NCBI RefSeq assembly: GCF_000176175.1
Contig: NZ_ACZP01000014.1
Coordinates: 1,178,001-1,242,000 of the forward strand
Direction of reading: 5' to 3'
Source of the DNA: Vibrio furnissii CIP 102972
Lineage (GTDB): Bacteria; Pseudomonadota; Gammaproteobacteria; Enterobacterales; Vibrionaceae
Length of the DNA: 64,000 nt
Under the pieces are notes generated by a model. That model did no database searches. It was not told the origin of the DNA and saw only the letters and a list, made by a program, of their open reading frames with translations. Positions 54,806 through 63,559 of the stretch are shown here, one piece after another (position 1 is the first letter of the stretch; each line of letters starts with the position of its first letter). Made by a program: the position numbers and the translations under genes.

Positions 54806-56191
54806 TTACCCATACGCCACGCTGGGTACCCACAAGACGAGTTGTGGCCAGATCACCAAACACACCAGCGCCAGCAACTGAATCACGATAAACGGGACGA
54901 CGCCGCGGTAAATCTCTTTGAGCGTAATGCCTTCCGGGCAGACGCCTTTCAGATAGAACAGCGCAAAGCCGACAGGTGGGGTGAGGAAGCTGGTTTGCAG
55001 CGCCATCGCCACCAACATCACAAACCATACCAGACTCGGGTTATCCACCACGCCATGACCATCCAATTCAAACCCTAGGCTGGCTACAACTGGTGCGAGC
55101 AGCGGCAGAGCGATCAACGTGATTTCAATCCAGTCGAGGAAGAAGCCGAGGAAGAACACGATCATCAGAATAAACGCGATCACGCCGTAAGGGCCGAACG
55201 GCAATCCGGTGAGGAAGGATTCGATCAGCTCGTCACCGCCGAGTTCGCGCAGCACCAAAGCAAAGCACGACGCGCCAAGGAAAATCATAAAGATGTAGGC
55301 GGTGGTGCCATACGAGGTCAGGACGACTTCTTTGAGCACCTTGAGGTTGAGTTTGCGGTTGTACGCGGCCAGCAACGTCGCGCCCAAAGCACCAATGCCG
55401 GAGGCTTCGGTGGGCGTGGCAATGCCCGCGAAGATAGAGCCTAACACCACCACAATCAGAATCACGGTTGGCGTGATGTCTTTAAACACCTGCAAGATCA
55501 GGCGCCAGTCGACGGGTTGCACGTCTTCCGGAATCGGCGCACGGGCTGGCGAAAGCTTACCGACCACCAGAATATAGGCGATGTAGAGCGCGCCAAGCAG
55601 CAGCCCCGGCAGAAGTGCGCCCATAAACAGGTCGCCGACCGAAAGCCCAAGCTGATCAGCCATGATCACCAGCATGATGGATGGCGGCAGCAGAATGCCG
55701 AGCGTTCCGGCGGACGCGACCGTGCCAAGCGCGAGTGGCATGTGATAGCCCTGACGCATCATGGTCGGCAGCGACATCACGGTCAGCAGCACGACCGATG
55801 CGCCGATAATGCCCGTCGAGGCCGCGAGAATAATCCCGATCGCCATCACCGTCACCGCCAGGCCGCCGTGCACTTTACCGAACAGTTGCTGCATGGAGGC
55901 CATTAGCTTTTCGGCGATACCGGACTTATCGAGCATATTGCCCATAAAGATAAACATCGGCAGCGCGACCAGAATCCAGTTATCCATGATTTTGTAGATG
56001 CGGTTCACCACCAGACCAATGCTGGTGTAATCAAGCCCGGTAAAGGTGTCGAGATACAAATCCGCGTAGTAGCCAATCGCCCCAAACACAATGCCAATGC
56101 CGCCGAGTACGTACGCCACCGGAATACCGGTAAACAGCAGCAGGATGAAGGAGCCAAACATGGCAATCACAATCCATTCATTCGGTTCCAT
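54806..56191 (-). CDS. dctM: TRAP transporter large permease (DctM)
   Basis: The 461-aa protein has at least 12 hydrophobic helices of the DctM family: GIPVAYVLGGIGIVFG, ILVALPMFIFMGNMLDKSGIAEKLM, GTLGILLPPSIMLVIMADQ (the TRAP-L hallmark) and TSFLTPPVGFALFYLKGV. It forms the elevator unit for Na+-driven uptake of an organic acid delivered by DctP. It overlaps dctQ by 14 bp. The ligand is not identifiable from the permease. Confidence 0.94.
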   Translation of the reverse strand: MEPNEWIVIAMFGSFILLLFTGIPVAYVLGGIGIVFGAIGYYADLYLDTFTGLDYTSIGLVVNRIYKIMDNWILVALPMFIFMGNMLDKSGIAEKLMASMQQLFGKVHGGLAVTVMAIGIILAASTGIIGASVVLLTVMSLPTMMRQGYHMPLALGTVASAGTLGILLPPSIMLVIMADQLGLSVGDLFMGALLPGLLLGALYIAYILVVGKLSPARAPIPEDVQPVDWRLILQVFKDITPTVILIVVVLGSIFAGIATPTEASGIGALGATLLAAYNRKLNLKVLKEVVLTSYGTTAYIFMIFLGASCFALVLRELGGDELIESFLTGLPFGPYGVIAFILMIVFFLGFFLDWIEITLIALPLLAPVVASLGFELDGHGVVDNPSLVWFVMLVAMALQTSFLTPPVGFALFYLKGVCPEGITLKEIYRGVVPFIVIQLLALVCLVIWPQLVLWVPSVAYG

Positions 56192-56720
56192 GCGGCGCTC
56201 CTTTAATCAGGGTATCGAAGTTTCTCAGCACGCCCGCCAGCATTGCCATCAGCAGCAGCGAGAAACTGAGGGGTATCACGCTTTTGATCAGCCAGCGATA
56301 AGGCAGGCCGGAGGGTGACGAGGAGCTTTCGTTCATTCGCCACGACTCATAAGCGAAATCGTACGAGTGCAGGATCACCACCACCACAAACGGCATCGCC
56401 AGAAACAGGGTGCCGAGAATGTCGATGATGGCTTTTTTTCGGGTGCTGAACTTGTGGTAGAACAGGTCGACCCGAACATGCAGATTGGTGATTTGCGCAT
56501 ACGCCGTACCAAACATCACGGCGGTTGCGTAAAGGTGCCACTGTAACTCTTCCAGCGTGACTTGACCGTTGGAGAAGACTTTGCGCAACACGACCTGAAG
56601 GATGATGATGCCAACCAACAGCAGGTTGGCCCAAGCAAAGACTTTGCTCACGGACGAAACGCCACGTTCAATATGCAGGTAGAGAGGCACAGCAGGCGTA
56701 GATGCGAGAACCTTGCTCAT
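56178..56720 (-). CDS. dctQ: TRAP transporter small permease (DctQ)
   Basis: The 180-aa protein has four membrane helices (about 25-45, 65-80, 100-120, 145-165) and the conserved LEELQWHLYATAVMFGTAYAQ region split across helix two, then HVRVDLFYHKFS, typical of DctQ. It pairs with DctM in the membrane. AAGGA precedes ATG 56720. It lies 47 bp after dctP. Confidence 0.93.
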   Translation of the reverse strand: MSKVLASTPAVPLYLHIERGVSSVSKVFAWANLLLVGIIILQVVLRKVFSNGQVTLEELQWHLYATAVMFGTAYAQITNLHVRVDLFYHKFSTRKKAIIDILGTLFLAMPFVVVVILHSYDFAYESWRMNESSSSPSGLPYRWLIKSVIPLSFSLLLMAMLAGVLRNFDTLIKGAPHGTE

Positions 56721-56767
56721 TCGTGCTTCCTTAGAAAAAGGGCCGGCCCGAGAGCCGGCGAGAGTGA

Positions 56768-57838
56768 TTATTGCGTGTGTGATTTACGTGGCAGGAAGGC
56801 GTTCTCTTCCCACAGCGCGTAATCGTGGCGGAACTTGCTCAGGTCGTCCCACACTTTGGCAAAGAACGGGTCGGCTTTTTTCTTCTCGTCGACCACTTCC
56901 ATCCAGGTGGTTTCAAACAGGTTGAGCATGGTGTCGTTCCAGTAGCGGATCTCCACGCCATTCTGCTGCGCTTTTTGCATCGCGGAGTATTGAATCGCTT
57001 CGCCTTCGGCAATCGAGTAGGTCATGGTCGCCATACAGGTGGTTTCCACGGCGCTCTGCTGCGCTTTGTCCATCTTCTTCCAGGTGTCTTTGTTGATCAG
57101 CAGCTCAAACACTGTTGATTGTTGGTGCCAGCCCGGGAAGTAGTTGTATTTCACGATCTTGTAGAAACCGAGGCGTTCATCAATGGCAGGCTGAGAGAAT
57201 TCAGACGCATCAATCGCGCCTTTTTCCAGTGCGCCGAAAATCTCGCCGCCCGGCATCTGCACCGTGCCCACCCCCAGTTTTTCCATCACCGACGCGCCAA
57301 GGCCAAAGAAGCGCATGTTGAGGCCTTTCAGATCCTCTGGTTTTTCAATGGGCTTTTTAAACCAGCCGGACGTTTCCGGAGAGATGATGGCACACGGCAA
57401 CACTTTGACGTTGTAACCGCCTTGATCGTACATCTCTTGGTAGAGTTTCAGGCCGTTACCGAAGTAGAGCCACGCCATGTATTCACCGGCTTCCGGGCCA
57501 AAGGGGACTGAAGAAAAGAGGGCGGCGGCCGGAAGGGTGCCTTGCCAGTAACCAGCGGTGGCGTAACCGGAGTTTACTTTACCGGTTGAAACGGCATCGA
57601 GAATTTCTGCCGGATTCACCAGTTTGCCGGGTTCATAAATTTTCATTTTGATGGTGCCGCCGGAGGTATCGGTGATGTGGTCGGCGTACCATTGAATCGG
57701 GGTGCCGAGCGCAGGCAAATGCGTCCCGAACGCGACCGGGGTTTTGAGCAGAATCTTTTCCGCCGCCTGAACATTAAACGTGAGTGCTGTCGCCGCAATC
57801 GAAAGGCTGGTGGCAAGTGCAACTTGAGTGAAAGCCAT
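56768..57838 (-). CDS. dctP: TRAP transporter substrate-binding protein (DctP)
   Basis: The 356-aa periplasmic protein has a signal peptide (MAFTQVALATSLSIAATALTFNVQA). The fold is DctP: FGTHLPALGTPIQWYADHI, YEPGKLVNPAEILDAVSTGKVN, the ligand-arginine region GLNMRFFGLGASVMEKLG, and GGEIFGALEKGAIDASEF. The subgroup resembles binders of 2-oxo acids and related monocarboxylates, but that is only suggestive. ATG 57838 follows AGGAG; a 21-residue extension is rejected as it precedes the signal. It is divergent from the sensor kinase gene. Confidence 0.93.
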   Translation of the reverse strand: MAFTQVALATSLSIAATALTFNVQAAEKILLKTPVAFGTHLPALGTPIQWYADHITDTSGGTIKMKIYEPGKLVNPAEILDAVSTGKVNSGYATAGYWQGTLPAAALFSSVPFGPEAGEYMAWLYFGNGLKLYQEMYDQGGYNVKVLPCAIISPETSGWFKKPIEKPEDLKGLNMRFFGLGASVMEKLGVGTVQMPGGEIFGALEKGAIDASEFSQPAIDERLGFYKIVKYNYFPGWHQQSTVFELLINKDTWKKMDKAQQSAVETTCMATMTYSIAEGEAIQYSAMQKAQQNGVEIRYWNDTMLNLFETTWMEVVDEKKKADPFFAKVWDDLSKFRHDYALWEENAFLPRKSHTQ

Positions 57839-58060
57839 TGCTAACTCCTGTGGGGTAAGTTCCTTGTTTTGAGTGTAAAAATGTGAACATCCCAAGCTCA
57901 TTCATGTTAATGGGATGTTACATTTAGTCTCAAGTGTAGAGGGCGAAACGCATCGCCTCTATTGGGAAAACTGCGCAAATTTTGTCAGTAATATGTGCAG
58001 AAAATGGCGAGTTTTGTCCGTAAAACTACGTACACAACCAAGGATGAGGCCAGAGTTTCC

Positions 58061-59437
58061 ATGGGATTGATCAGTAACCGTAAGCTGACGGTGAATATCT
58101 TGTTGCTGTCGATTGTGCCGCTGATTGTGGTGGTCGGCATTGTGGCCAGCATTCTGTTCAGTCAGGCCAGAACGCTGGTGGCAGATCAGGTGCAGCTCAC
58201 GCGCAATAATGTGCTGGCTGCAAAACGTCAGGAGTTGCAACAGTACGTCGAACTGGCGCTGAAAAGTATTGAACCCTACTACCGCGATGCGCAGCTGGAA
58301 GAAGCCGAGGCCAAGCGTTTGGTGTCGGAAAAGCTCAGTCAGCTCACCTATGGACGCGACGGCTATTTCTTTGTCTACACTTGGGGCGGCGAAGCGCTGG
58401 TGCTGCCGTATCAGCCGGAACGTGTCGGGCGTAATTGGTGGAACGTGGAAGACTTTCACGGTAAAAAACTGCTGCAGGCGCTGATTGAAGTGTCCAAACA
58501 GGGCGGTGGATTTGTCGAATACTACTGGCACAAGCCGTCGACGCAGGAGCCGCTGCCTAAACTGAGTTACGCCATCGCGCTGGAAAAATGGGGCTGGATG
58601 CTCGGCACCGGCGTCTATTTGGATGATATCGAGCGTCAGATTCAGCACATGCAAAGCGGCTTTGACCAGAACATCGGTAAAAGCAGCAGCGCTTTGTTTG
58701 GCGTGGTGTTTATTGCGGTGTCGGTGATTGCCGGGCTGGGCGCATCGCTCAACCTCAATGTGCGCCGTATGGCGAACGAGCAACTGAGCCAGTTGAACCA
58801 GCAGATCATCAATTCGCAGGAAAATGAGCGCCAGCGCGTGTCGCGAGAATTGCACGATGGCGTGAACCAGTTGTTGGTGGCCGCCAAATACCGGATTGAT
58901 AACGTGCAGCGCGAGCAGGATGAGCAGCGTAAGCAAACCGAGCTGGAAGCGAGCAAAGCGGTGATGGAGCACGCGATTGTCGAGCTGCGGCGTATCTCGC
59001 GTGATTTGCGCCCACCGCAGCTGGACGATTTGGGGCTGGTGGCGGGCATTGAAGCGTATCTCAATGATCTGCGCCGCCGCACCGATTTGGAACTGGTGTT
59101 TGAACACGATATCGACGGCGTCGAGATGGTGGCCGAAGTGGAAACCACCTTGTATCGCGTGGTGCAGGAGTCGCTGCATAACGTGGAAAAACATGCCGAT
59201 GCCAGTGGCGTGGATGTGGTGATGCAGCGCGAAGGACGGCTGCTGATCCTCACCATCAGCGACGATGGCAAAGGCATCACCAAAGAGCGATTGAAACAGA
59301 AAACAGCGCCGCAGGATCACATGGGGCTGCAAAATATGAAGGAACGGGTACAGGCCATTGGAGGCCAGTTTTCGGTGTCGAGTGAGGTGGGTGAAGGCAC
59401 CGAAATTCGCGTCAGTTTGGACATGGAGTTTGTATGA
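58061..59437 (+). CDS. Cache-domain sensor histidine kinase, NarX/DegS-type core
   Basis: The 458-aa membrane kinase has TM1 (about 10-32), a periplasmic single-Cache (sCache_2) domain (about 35-190, with GRDGYFFVYTWGGEAL and WGWMLGTGVYLDDI), TM2 (about 208-228), a HisKA_3 phosphoacceptor in VSRELHDGVNQLL and an HATPase with SLHNVEKHA and DDGKGI. Small carboxylates are common sCache_2 ligands, which fits control of the divergent TRAP operon. Alternative upstream starts exist at 58004 and GTG 57995. The regulator gene overlaps its end by 4 bp. Confidence 0.92.
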   Translation: MGLISNRKLTVNILLLSIVPLIVVVGIVASILFSQARTLVADQVQLTRNNVLAAKRQELQQYVELALKSIEPYYRDAQLEEAEAKRLVSEKLSQLTYGRDGYFFVYTWGGEALVLPYQPERVGRNWWNVEDFHGKKLLQALIEVSKQGGGFVEYYWHKPSTQEPLPKLSYAIALEKWGWMLGTGVYLDDIERQIQHMQSGFDQNIGKSSSALFGVVFIAVSVIAGLGASLNLNVRRMANEQLSQLNQQIINSQENERQRVSRELHDGVNQLLVAAKYRIDNVQREQDEQRKQTELEASKAVMEHAIVELRRISRDLRPPQLDDLGLVAGIEAYLNDLRRRTDLELVFEHDIDGVEMVAEVETTLYRVVQESLHNVEKHADASGVDVVMQREGRLLILTISDDGKGITKERLKQKTAPQDHMGLQNMKERVQAIGGQFSVSSEVGEGTEIRVSLDMEFV

Positions 59438-60063
59438 TAAAGCTAGTATTGGCCGATGATCACCGCTTAATGCAGGATGGTCTGAAATCGCGTCTGGAAC
59501 GGGAAGATAACCTCAGCATTCTGGCTTGTGTCGGTACGGGAGACGACGCACTGGACATGACGCGCAAGCTCAAGCCGGATGTGCTGCTGCTCGACATCAA
59601 CATGCCGCGCATGAACGGTTTGGAGGTCTTGGAGCGCATTCAGCAGTCGAATCTCAATACCTCGGTGATCATGCTGTCGATGCACGACAGCAAAGACTAC
59701 GTGATTCGCGCCGTGAAAGCAGGTGCAAAAGGGTATGTGCTCAAAGACGTCAGCTCGGATGAACTGGTGCTCGCGATCAATCAGGTCGCGCAGGGGCGCT
59801 CGTACCTCTGCCCGCAGGCGTCGGATAAGCTGCTGGCGCAGTTCAACGAAAAGCCCGCAGAGCGTGATGAAACGCTGTCGAAACGCGAATCGGATGTGCT
59901 GAAAGCCATTGTCAGCGGTTGTGGCAATAAAGACATCGCCGATACGCTGCACATCAGCGTGCGCACGGTGGAAACGCATCGCTTGCGCATCAAAAAGAAA
60001 CTCGGCGCGTCATCGACCGCCGCGCTGGTGAAACTGGCGCTGGAAAAAGGCTTGGTGAACTGA
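59434..60063 (+). CDS. NarL/FixJ-family response regulator
   Basis: The 209-aa regulator has a receiver domain with phospho-Asp D54 in DVLLLDINMP, acidic pair DDH at 8-10 and lysine in GAKGYVLKD, plus a LuxR HTH at about 145-205 (LSKRESDVLKAIVSGCGNKDIADTLHIS onward). The ATG lies in ATGA with the kinase stop, so it is translationally coupled. It is the cognate partner of the Cache kinase and the likely activator of dctPQM. Confidence 0.94.
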   Translation: MIKLVLADDHRLMQDGLKSRLEREDNLSILACVGTGDDALDMTRKLKPDVLLLDINMPRMNGLEVLERIQQSNLNTSVIMLSMHDSKDYVIRAVKAGAKGYVLKDVSSDELVLAINQVAQGRSYLCPQASDKLLAQFNEKPAERDETLSKRESDVLKAIVSGCGNKDIADTLHISVRTVETHRLRIKKKLGASSTAALVKLALEKGLVN

Positions 60064-61046
60064 TGGCGGGGCCACTGCTTTCCAGTCGCCAGCCGATTCT
60101 GGATAAGATCCTGTTCTTTTGCGTGGTGATGCAAACCGGATCGTTCAAAGCCGCCGCGCAGCGACAGGGCATTTCCGCCGCCGCAGGCAGCCGATGGGTC
60201 AAAGAGCTGGAAGAGACGCTATCGGTTGAACTCATCAAACGCAGCACGCGCCAGCTGGCCGCGACCCAAGCGGGGCAACTGTTGTACGAACGCTTTGCGC
60301 CGATGATTGGTGAGATCGATACGTTGTGCGAAGCGGTGCAAAACCTCAGCGAGCAGCAGCAAGGCGAAATCCGCCTCTCGTCAACGCCACTGTTTGCCCG
60401 CCAGTATCTGACCAAAATCGTCGCTGAATACATGGCGCTGCATCCTAAAGTGCATTTCAAAATCTTTATTGAAGCGGGCGAGTTTGACCCGCTCACCATC
60501 GATTTTGCCTTTCGCGCCCTCGCCACGTATGACGGTGAGCCGGTGGAAGATTCGCTGCTGATCCGCAAACGCCTGCTCAGTGAGCCGCTGTATTTGTGCG
60601 CCTCGGAACGCTATCTGACCGAAGCGGGCACGCCGACCACGCCGCAGGCGCTGAAAGCGCATCGCTGCTTGTATGCACGCACCTTATTGGGCGGCAATCG
60701 CTGGTGTTTTGAGCGCGACGAGCAGCCGGAGATCGTCACCATTCGCGATGCGCTGGAGTGCGACAATAGCGAAATGCTGCTCAATCTTGCGCAGCAAAGT
60801 GCGGGCATTGCCTATCTGCCGCATTCGCTGGTGGAGCCGTGTTTGCGCAGCGGCGAATTGCATCATGTGATGCCGCAATATCGCTGCGCGAGCTTTGACA
60901 TCTTTCTTTACTATCGGCCACGGCACCCGATGCCAGAGCGTTGCGCCAGCTTTAAACGTTACCTGCTTGAGCGGGTGGAAACGCTGCAACAACAAGGGCC
61001 AGCGCATGACGCTGACCCAAAGCGTGCTGTGCATGCCGCGCCTTAA
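60063..61046 (+). CDS. LysR-family regulator coupled to the two-component system
   Basis: The 327-aa regulator has its HTH at about 17-70 (SFKAAAQRQGISAAAGSRWVKELEE) and an effector domain of the CrgA type (IRLSSTPLFARQYLTKIVAEY onward). Its ATG shares one base with the response-regulator stop (TGATG), so translation of the two is coupled. A LysR gene fused this tightly behind a kinase/regulator pair is uncommon and suggests it controls the same pathway. The C-terminal 25 residues are polar and likely disordered. Confidence 0.9.
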   Translation: MAGPLLSSRQPILDKILFFCVVMQTGSFKAAAQRQGISAAAGSRWVKELEETLSVELIKRSTRQLAATQAGQLLYERFAPMIGEIDTLCEAVQNLSEQQQGEIRLSSTPLFARQYLTKIVAEYMALHPKVHFKIFIEAGEFDPLTIDFAFRALATYDGEPVEDSLLIRKRLLSEPLYLCASERYLTEAGTPTTPQALKAHRCLYARTLLGGNRWCFERDEQPEIVTIRDALECDNSEMLLNLAQQSAGIAYLPHSLVEPCLRSGELHHVMPQYRCASFDIFLYYRPRHPMPERCASFKRYLLERVETLQQQGPAHDADPKRAVHAAP

Positions 61047-61103
61047 CGCGCGGATCTTTGCACAGAGGTGTGCGTGACGCTGTGCGTGGAAGTGAGAGTG
61101 CGC

Positions 61104-61826
61104 TTACTGCGCCTGACAGCAGACGCGGGCAAATTGCAGCAGGACCTGTTTGGCTTGCTCGGTTTCGGCGACCTGAGCGCTTTTCGCTGGGTAGTCGTCT
61201 TCAAATTCGTGTTTCAGGCCATCAAGCGACATCTGCATGATCTCGGGTGTGAATTCCGGGTGGAACTGCACGCCCCAACACGCAGGGCCGACACGGTAAG
61301 CATGATGGGGTTCAAAATCGCTGCGCGCGAGATGAACGGCGCTTTCTGGTAGCGCCAGCACCGATTGGTAATGGACCGCTTGCGCGCCAAATTGCTCAGG
61401 CAAATGCGCGAAAATCGCATAGTCATTCGCCGCAGGTTCTTTGGCGATCTGCACTGTGCCGATTTCCAAGCCTTGCGGGTGATAACCGACAACGCCACCG
61501 AGCGCTTGGGCAATCAACTGATGGCCAAAGCAGATACCCAGCAGGGGAATTTGGCGCTCAACCAATTGAACAATTTCGTCGGATAACCGCAACATCCACG
61601 GCTTTTTCTCGGAAGCCATCGCCAGCGAACCCATGATGATGACACCCGCTAAGGTGTCGAAATTCGGCAGTGCGTGCTGCACGCCGTCATGGAATTCGAT
61701 GTGAATGTCGTGCTGCTCAACGCCCTGCGAGCGAATCGCGCGCAGCGCCCACTCTTCAAAATCCCCGAACTTTTCTAATTGAGCTTGCGGCGCCTGACCG
61801 ACATTGACGATGAGTAGTGTTTTCAT
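61104..61826 (-). CDS. class I glutamine amidotransferase (GMP-synthase-like)
   Basis: The 240-aa single-domain amidotransferase has the nucleophile Cys99 in LGICFGHQLIAQALGG and the histidine-glutamate pair in VQFHPEFTPE near 183, so the Cys-His-Glu triad is complete. No synthetase domain is attached. Such stand-alone proteins (YfeJ/PuuD-like) hydrolyse gamma-glutamyl or glutamine-like compounds. ATG 61826 follows AAGGAAG. Upstream in-frame codons to 61907 have no ribosome site. The substrate is unknown. Confidence 0.88.
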   Translation of the reverse strand: MKTLLIVNVGQAPQAQLEKFGDFEEWALRAIRSQGVEQHDIHIEFHDGVQHALPNFDTLAGVIIMGSLAMASEKKPWMLRLSDEIVQLVERQIPLLGICFGHQLIAQALGGVVGYHPQGLEIGTVQIAKEPAANDYAIFAHLPEQFGAQAVHYQSVLALPESAVHLARSDFEPHHAYRVGPACWGVQFHPEFTPEIMQMSLDGLKHEFEDDYPAKSAQVAETEQAKQVLLQFARVCCQAQ

Positions 61827-62007
61827 ACGCTTCCTTACGATGGATGTTTCTACCTGTGCCGTTGAACACGGCTGAATTTGATGCGCTGAGTCGACGATGA
61901 AGTCCACTCAGGTCAATAAATACGACTCACCATATCATGTCGAGGCGTTGGCGTATTGTAATTTGACGACATGGGGAAGATGGGAACAGAGGCGTTTGGT
62001 AAATAAA

Positions 62008-62040
62008 AAAGCTGAAAGTTTCCTTTCAGCTTTGGTTGTG
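62008..62040 (-). terminator. Rho-independent terminator of the second alcohol dehydrogenase gene
   Basis: AAAGCTGAAAG (62008-62018) and CTTTCAGCTTT (62023-62033) form a perfect 11-bp stem. The minus strand continues into TTTTATTT. It lies just after the dehydrogenase stop. Confidence 0.88.
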
Positions 62041-62059
62041 CTTCGGATTTGTGTGGTGG

Positions 62060-63202
62060 TTATACCGATTGAGCGTACAGTTCGATGACCTGTTCTTGGG
62101 TCATCGCGATGGGGTTGCCGCCTGCGCATGGGTCGGCCATGGCATCGTTGACCCACGCCAGTGTGTCGGTTTCTGTGATGCCCAATTCGCCAAAACCAGC
62201 GGGAATCCCAACACGTTGATTGAGCGCTTTGATGGCGTCAATCGCGGCGAAGCTCGCTTCTTCCTCACTCATGGCAGACGTATCGACGCCCATTGCGCGA
62301 GCGATATTGGCAAACTTTTCCACACGCGCCGGGCGGTTAAATTCACACACAATCGGCAGCAAAATGGCGTTGCATACGCCGTGCGGTAGATCCTTTTGCG
62401 CGCCAGCAGGGTGCGCCATCGCGTGCACCATGCCCAAGCCCGCGCTGTTGAACGACAGGCCCGCGACAAATTGGCCGTACGCCATCATCTCGCGCGCTTC
62501 AAGGTTGCTGCCGTCATCCACCGCGCTAGGCAGATGCTGCGCGATCAATTTAATCGATTCCAGAGAGATGTAATCGGTGAGCGTATGCGCGCCCACGGAA
62601 ACGTAAGATTCGATCGCGTGCGTGAGCGCATCAATGCCAGTCGCCGCGGTGACGGCACTCGGAATGCCCAGCATCACGCTTGGATCGTTCACCGACACAT
62701 CGGGAATGATTTTGTCGGAAATGATGACGTGTTTGACGTGCGTGGCGGTGTCGGTAATCACCGCGTTGCTGGTGACTTCGGCTGCCGTGCCTGCGGTGGT
62801 GTTGATGGCGTAGAGCGGCGCACCAAGTTGGGCCACTTTTTCGATGCCATTGTAGGCCGAAATTGGGGTTGGGTTGGCCGATAAAATGCGAATTGCTTTG
62901 GCGGTGTCAATCGCGCTGCCGCCGCCAAAACCAATGACGTATTGCGCGCCGCACTGTTCAAATGCGTTCAGTGCGCTGGCGACGGTGTGGGTATCTGGGT
63001 TGGGGCGAACTTGGCTGAACAGGGTGAGGTTTAAGTTGGAATCAGTCAGCTTCTTGGCAAAGCCCAACTCAACCATGGCCGGGTCGCAAATCAGCAGGCC
63101 GGGTGCGTTGTCATGGGTTTGTTGTAAACGCTCAACGAGCGCTTCAATCGCGCCCACACCGGATAAATTGATTTTGGGAAATGCGAGTTTAAATACAGTC
63201 AT
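62060..63202 (-). CDS. iron-containing (group III) alcohol dehydrogenase, FucO/EutG-like
   Basis: The 380-aa protein has the nucleotide loop IGFGGGSAIDTAKA near 97, INTTAGTAAEVTSNAVI, and iron ligands in [29 protein letters not shown] near 255-272. ATG 63202 is used; the GTG just before it is less likely. It is only about as similar to the YiaY-type enzyme at 23.6 kb as family members usually are, so it is not a recent duplicate. The natural substrate is unknown. It is a separate transcription unit. Confidence 0.92.
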   Translation of the reverse strand: MTVFKLAFPKINLSGVGAIEALVERLQQTHDNAPGLLICDPAMVELGFAKKLTDSNLNLTLFSQVRPNPDTHTVASALNAFEQCGAQYVIGFGGGSAIDTAKAIRILSANPTPISAYNGIEKVAQLGAPLYAINTTAGTAAEVTSNAVITDTATHVKHVIISDKIIPDVSVNDPSVMLGIPSAVTAATGIDALTHAIESYVSVGAHTLTDYISLESIKLIAQHLPSAVDDGSNLEAREMMAYGQFVAGLSFNSAGLGMVHAMAHPAGAQKDLPHGVCNAILLPIVCEFNRPARVEKFANIARAMGVDTSAMSEEEASFAAIDAIKALNQRVGIPAGFGELGITETDTLAWVNDAMADPCAGGNPIAMTQEQVIELYAQSV

Positions 63203-63470
63203 CACTGCCTCATCTAATGAAATAAAAACTGAAATAAAGGGATTTGTCTGAAGGCATTAAATCGCGTGCTGGGGGAAATTAACTTGAAAAAAAGACCGAA
63301 TCAAAACCACGTTGGGCGGTTTTTTCTAGATGCCACTTGATGGGTTCACAAATTCATCGGCTGGTGCTGTGCTCACCGTCATCGTTGTGGGCACGCAAGA
63401 GACACTGTTGTGGGTGAGTGGTCGCCATTGCGTGTCATCGCTCGCATGGTCTAAGGCGTAAAAAATTGAG
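63203..63470. other. intergenic region upstream of metQ
   Basis: No gene is visible. A weak AACC/GGTT hairpin followed by a T tract lies near 63297-63325 (plus strand). The region must hold the promoter of the minus-strand dehydrogenase near 63210. Confidence 0.5.
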
Positions 63471-63522
63471 TTGCACAAAAATTTTGCGAGAGTAGTATAG
63501 CGGTTTAGATGGCTAAACGTCT
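63471..63522 (+). promoter_or_regulatory. metQ promoter with tandem MetJ boxes
   Basis: TTGCAC (63471-63476) and TAGTAT (63493-63498) make a -35/-10 pair with a 16-bp spacer. AGATGGCT (63507-63514) and AAACGTCT (63515-63522) are adjacent 8-mers matching the met box AGACGTCT at 6 and 7 positions. They would place a MetJ dimer pair over the transcription start. Confidence 0.65.
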
Positions 63523-63559
63523 ATTGGCGTAAACGCTCGCACAGAACACGGAGAAGAAA

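Noticed and set aside
57959..59332. 457-codon minus-strand open frame
   Set aside because: It is the antisense shadow of the Cache histidine kinase. Composition is abnormal, and the plus-strand protein has all expected motifs.
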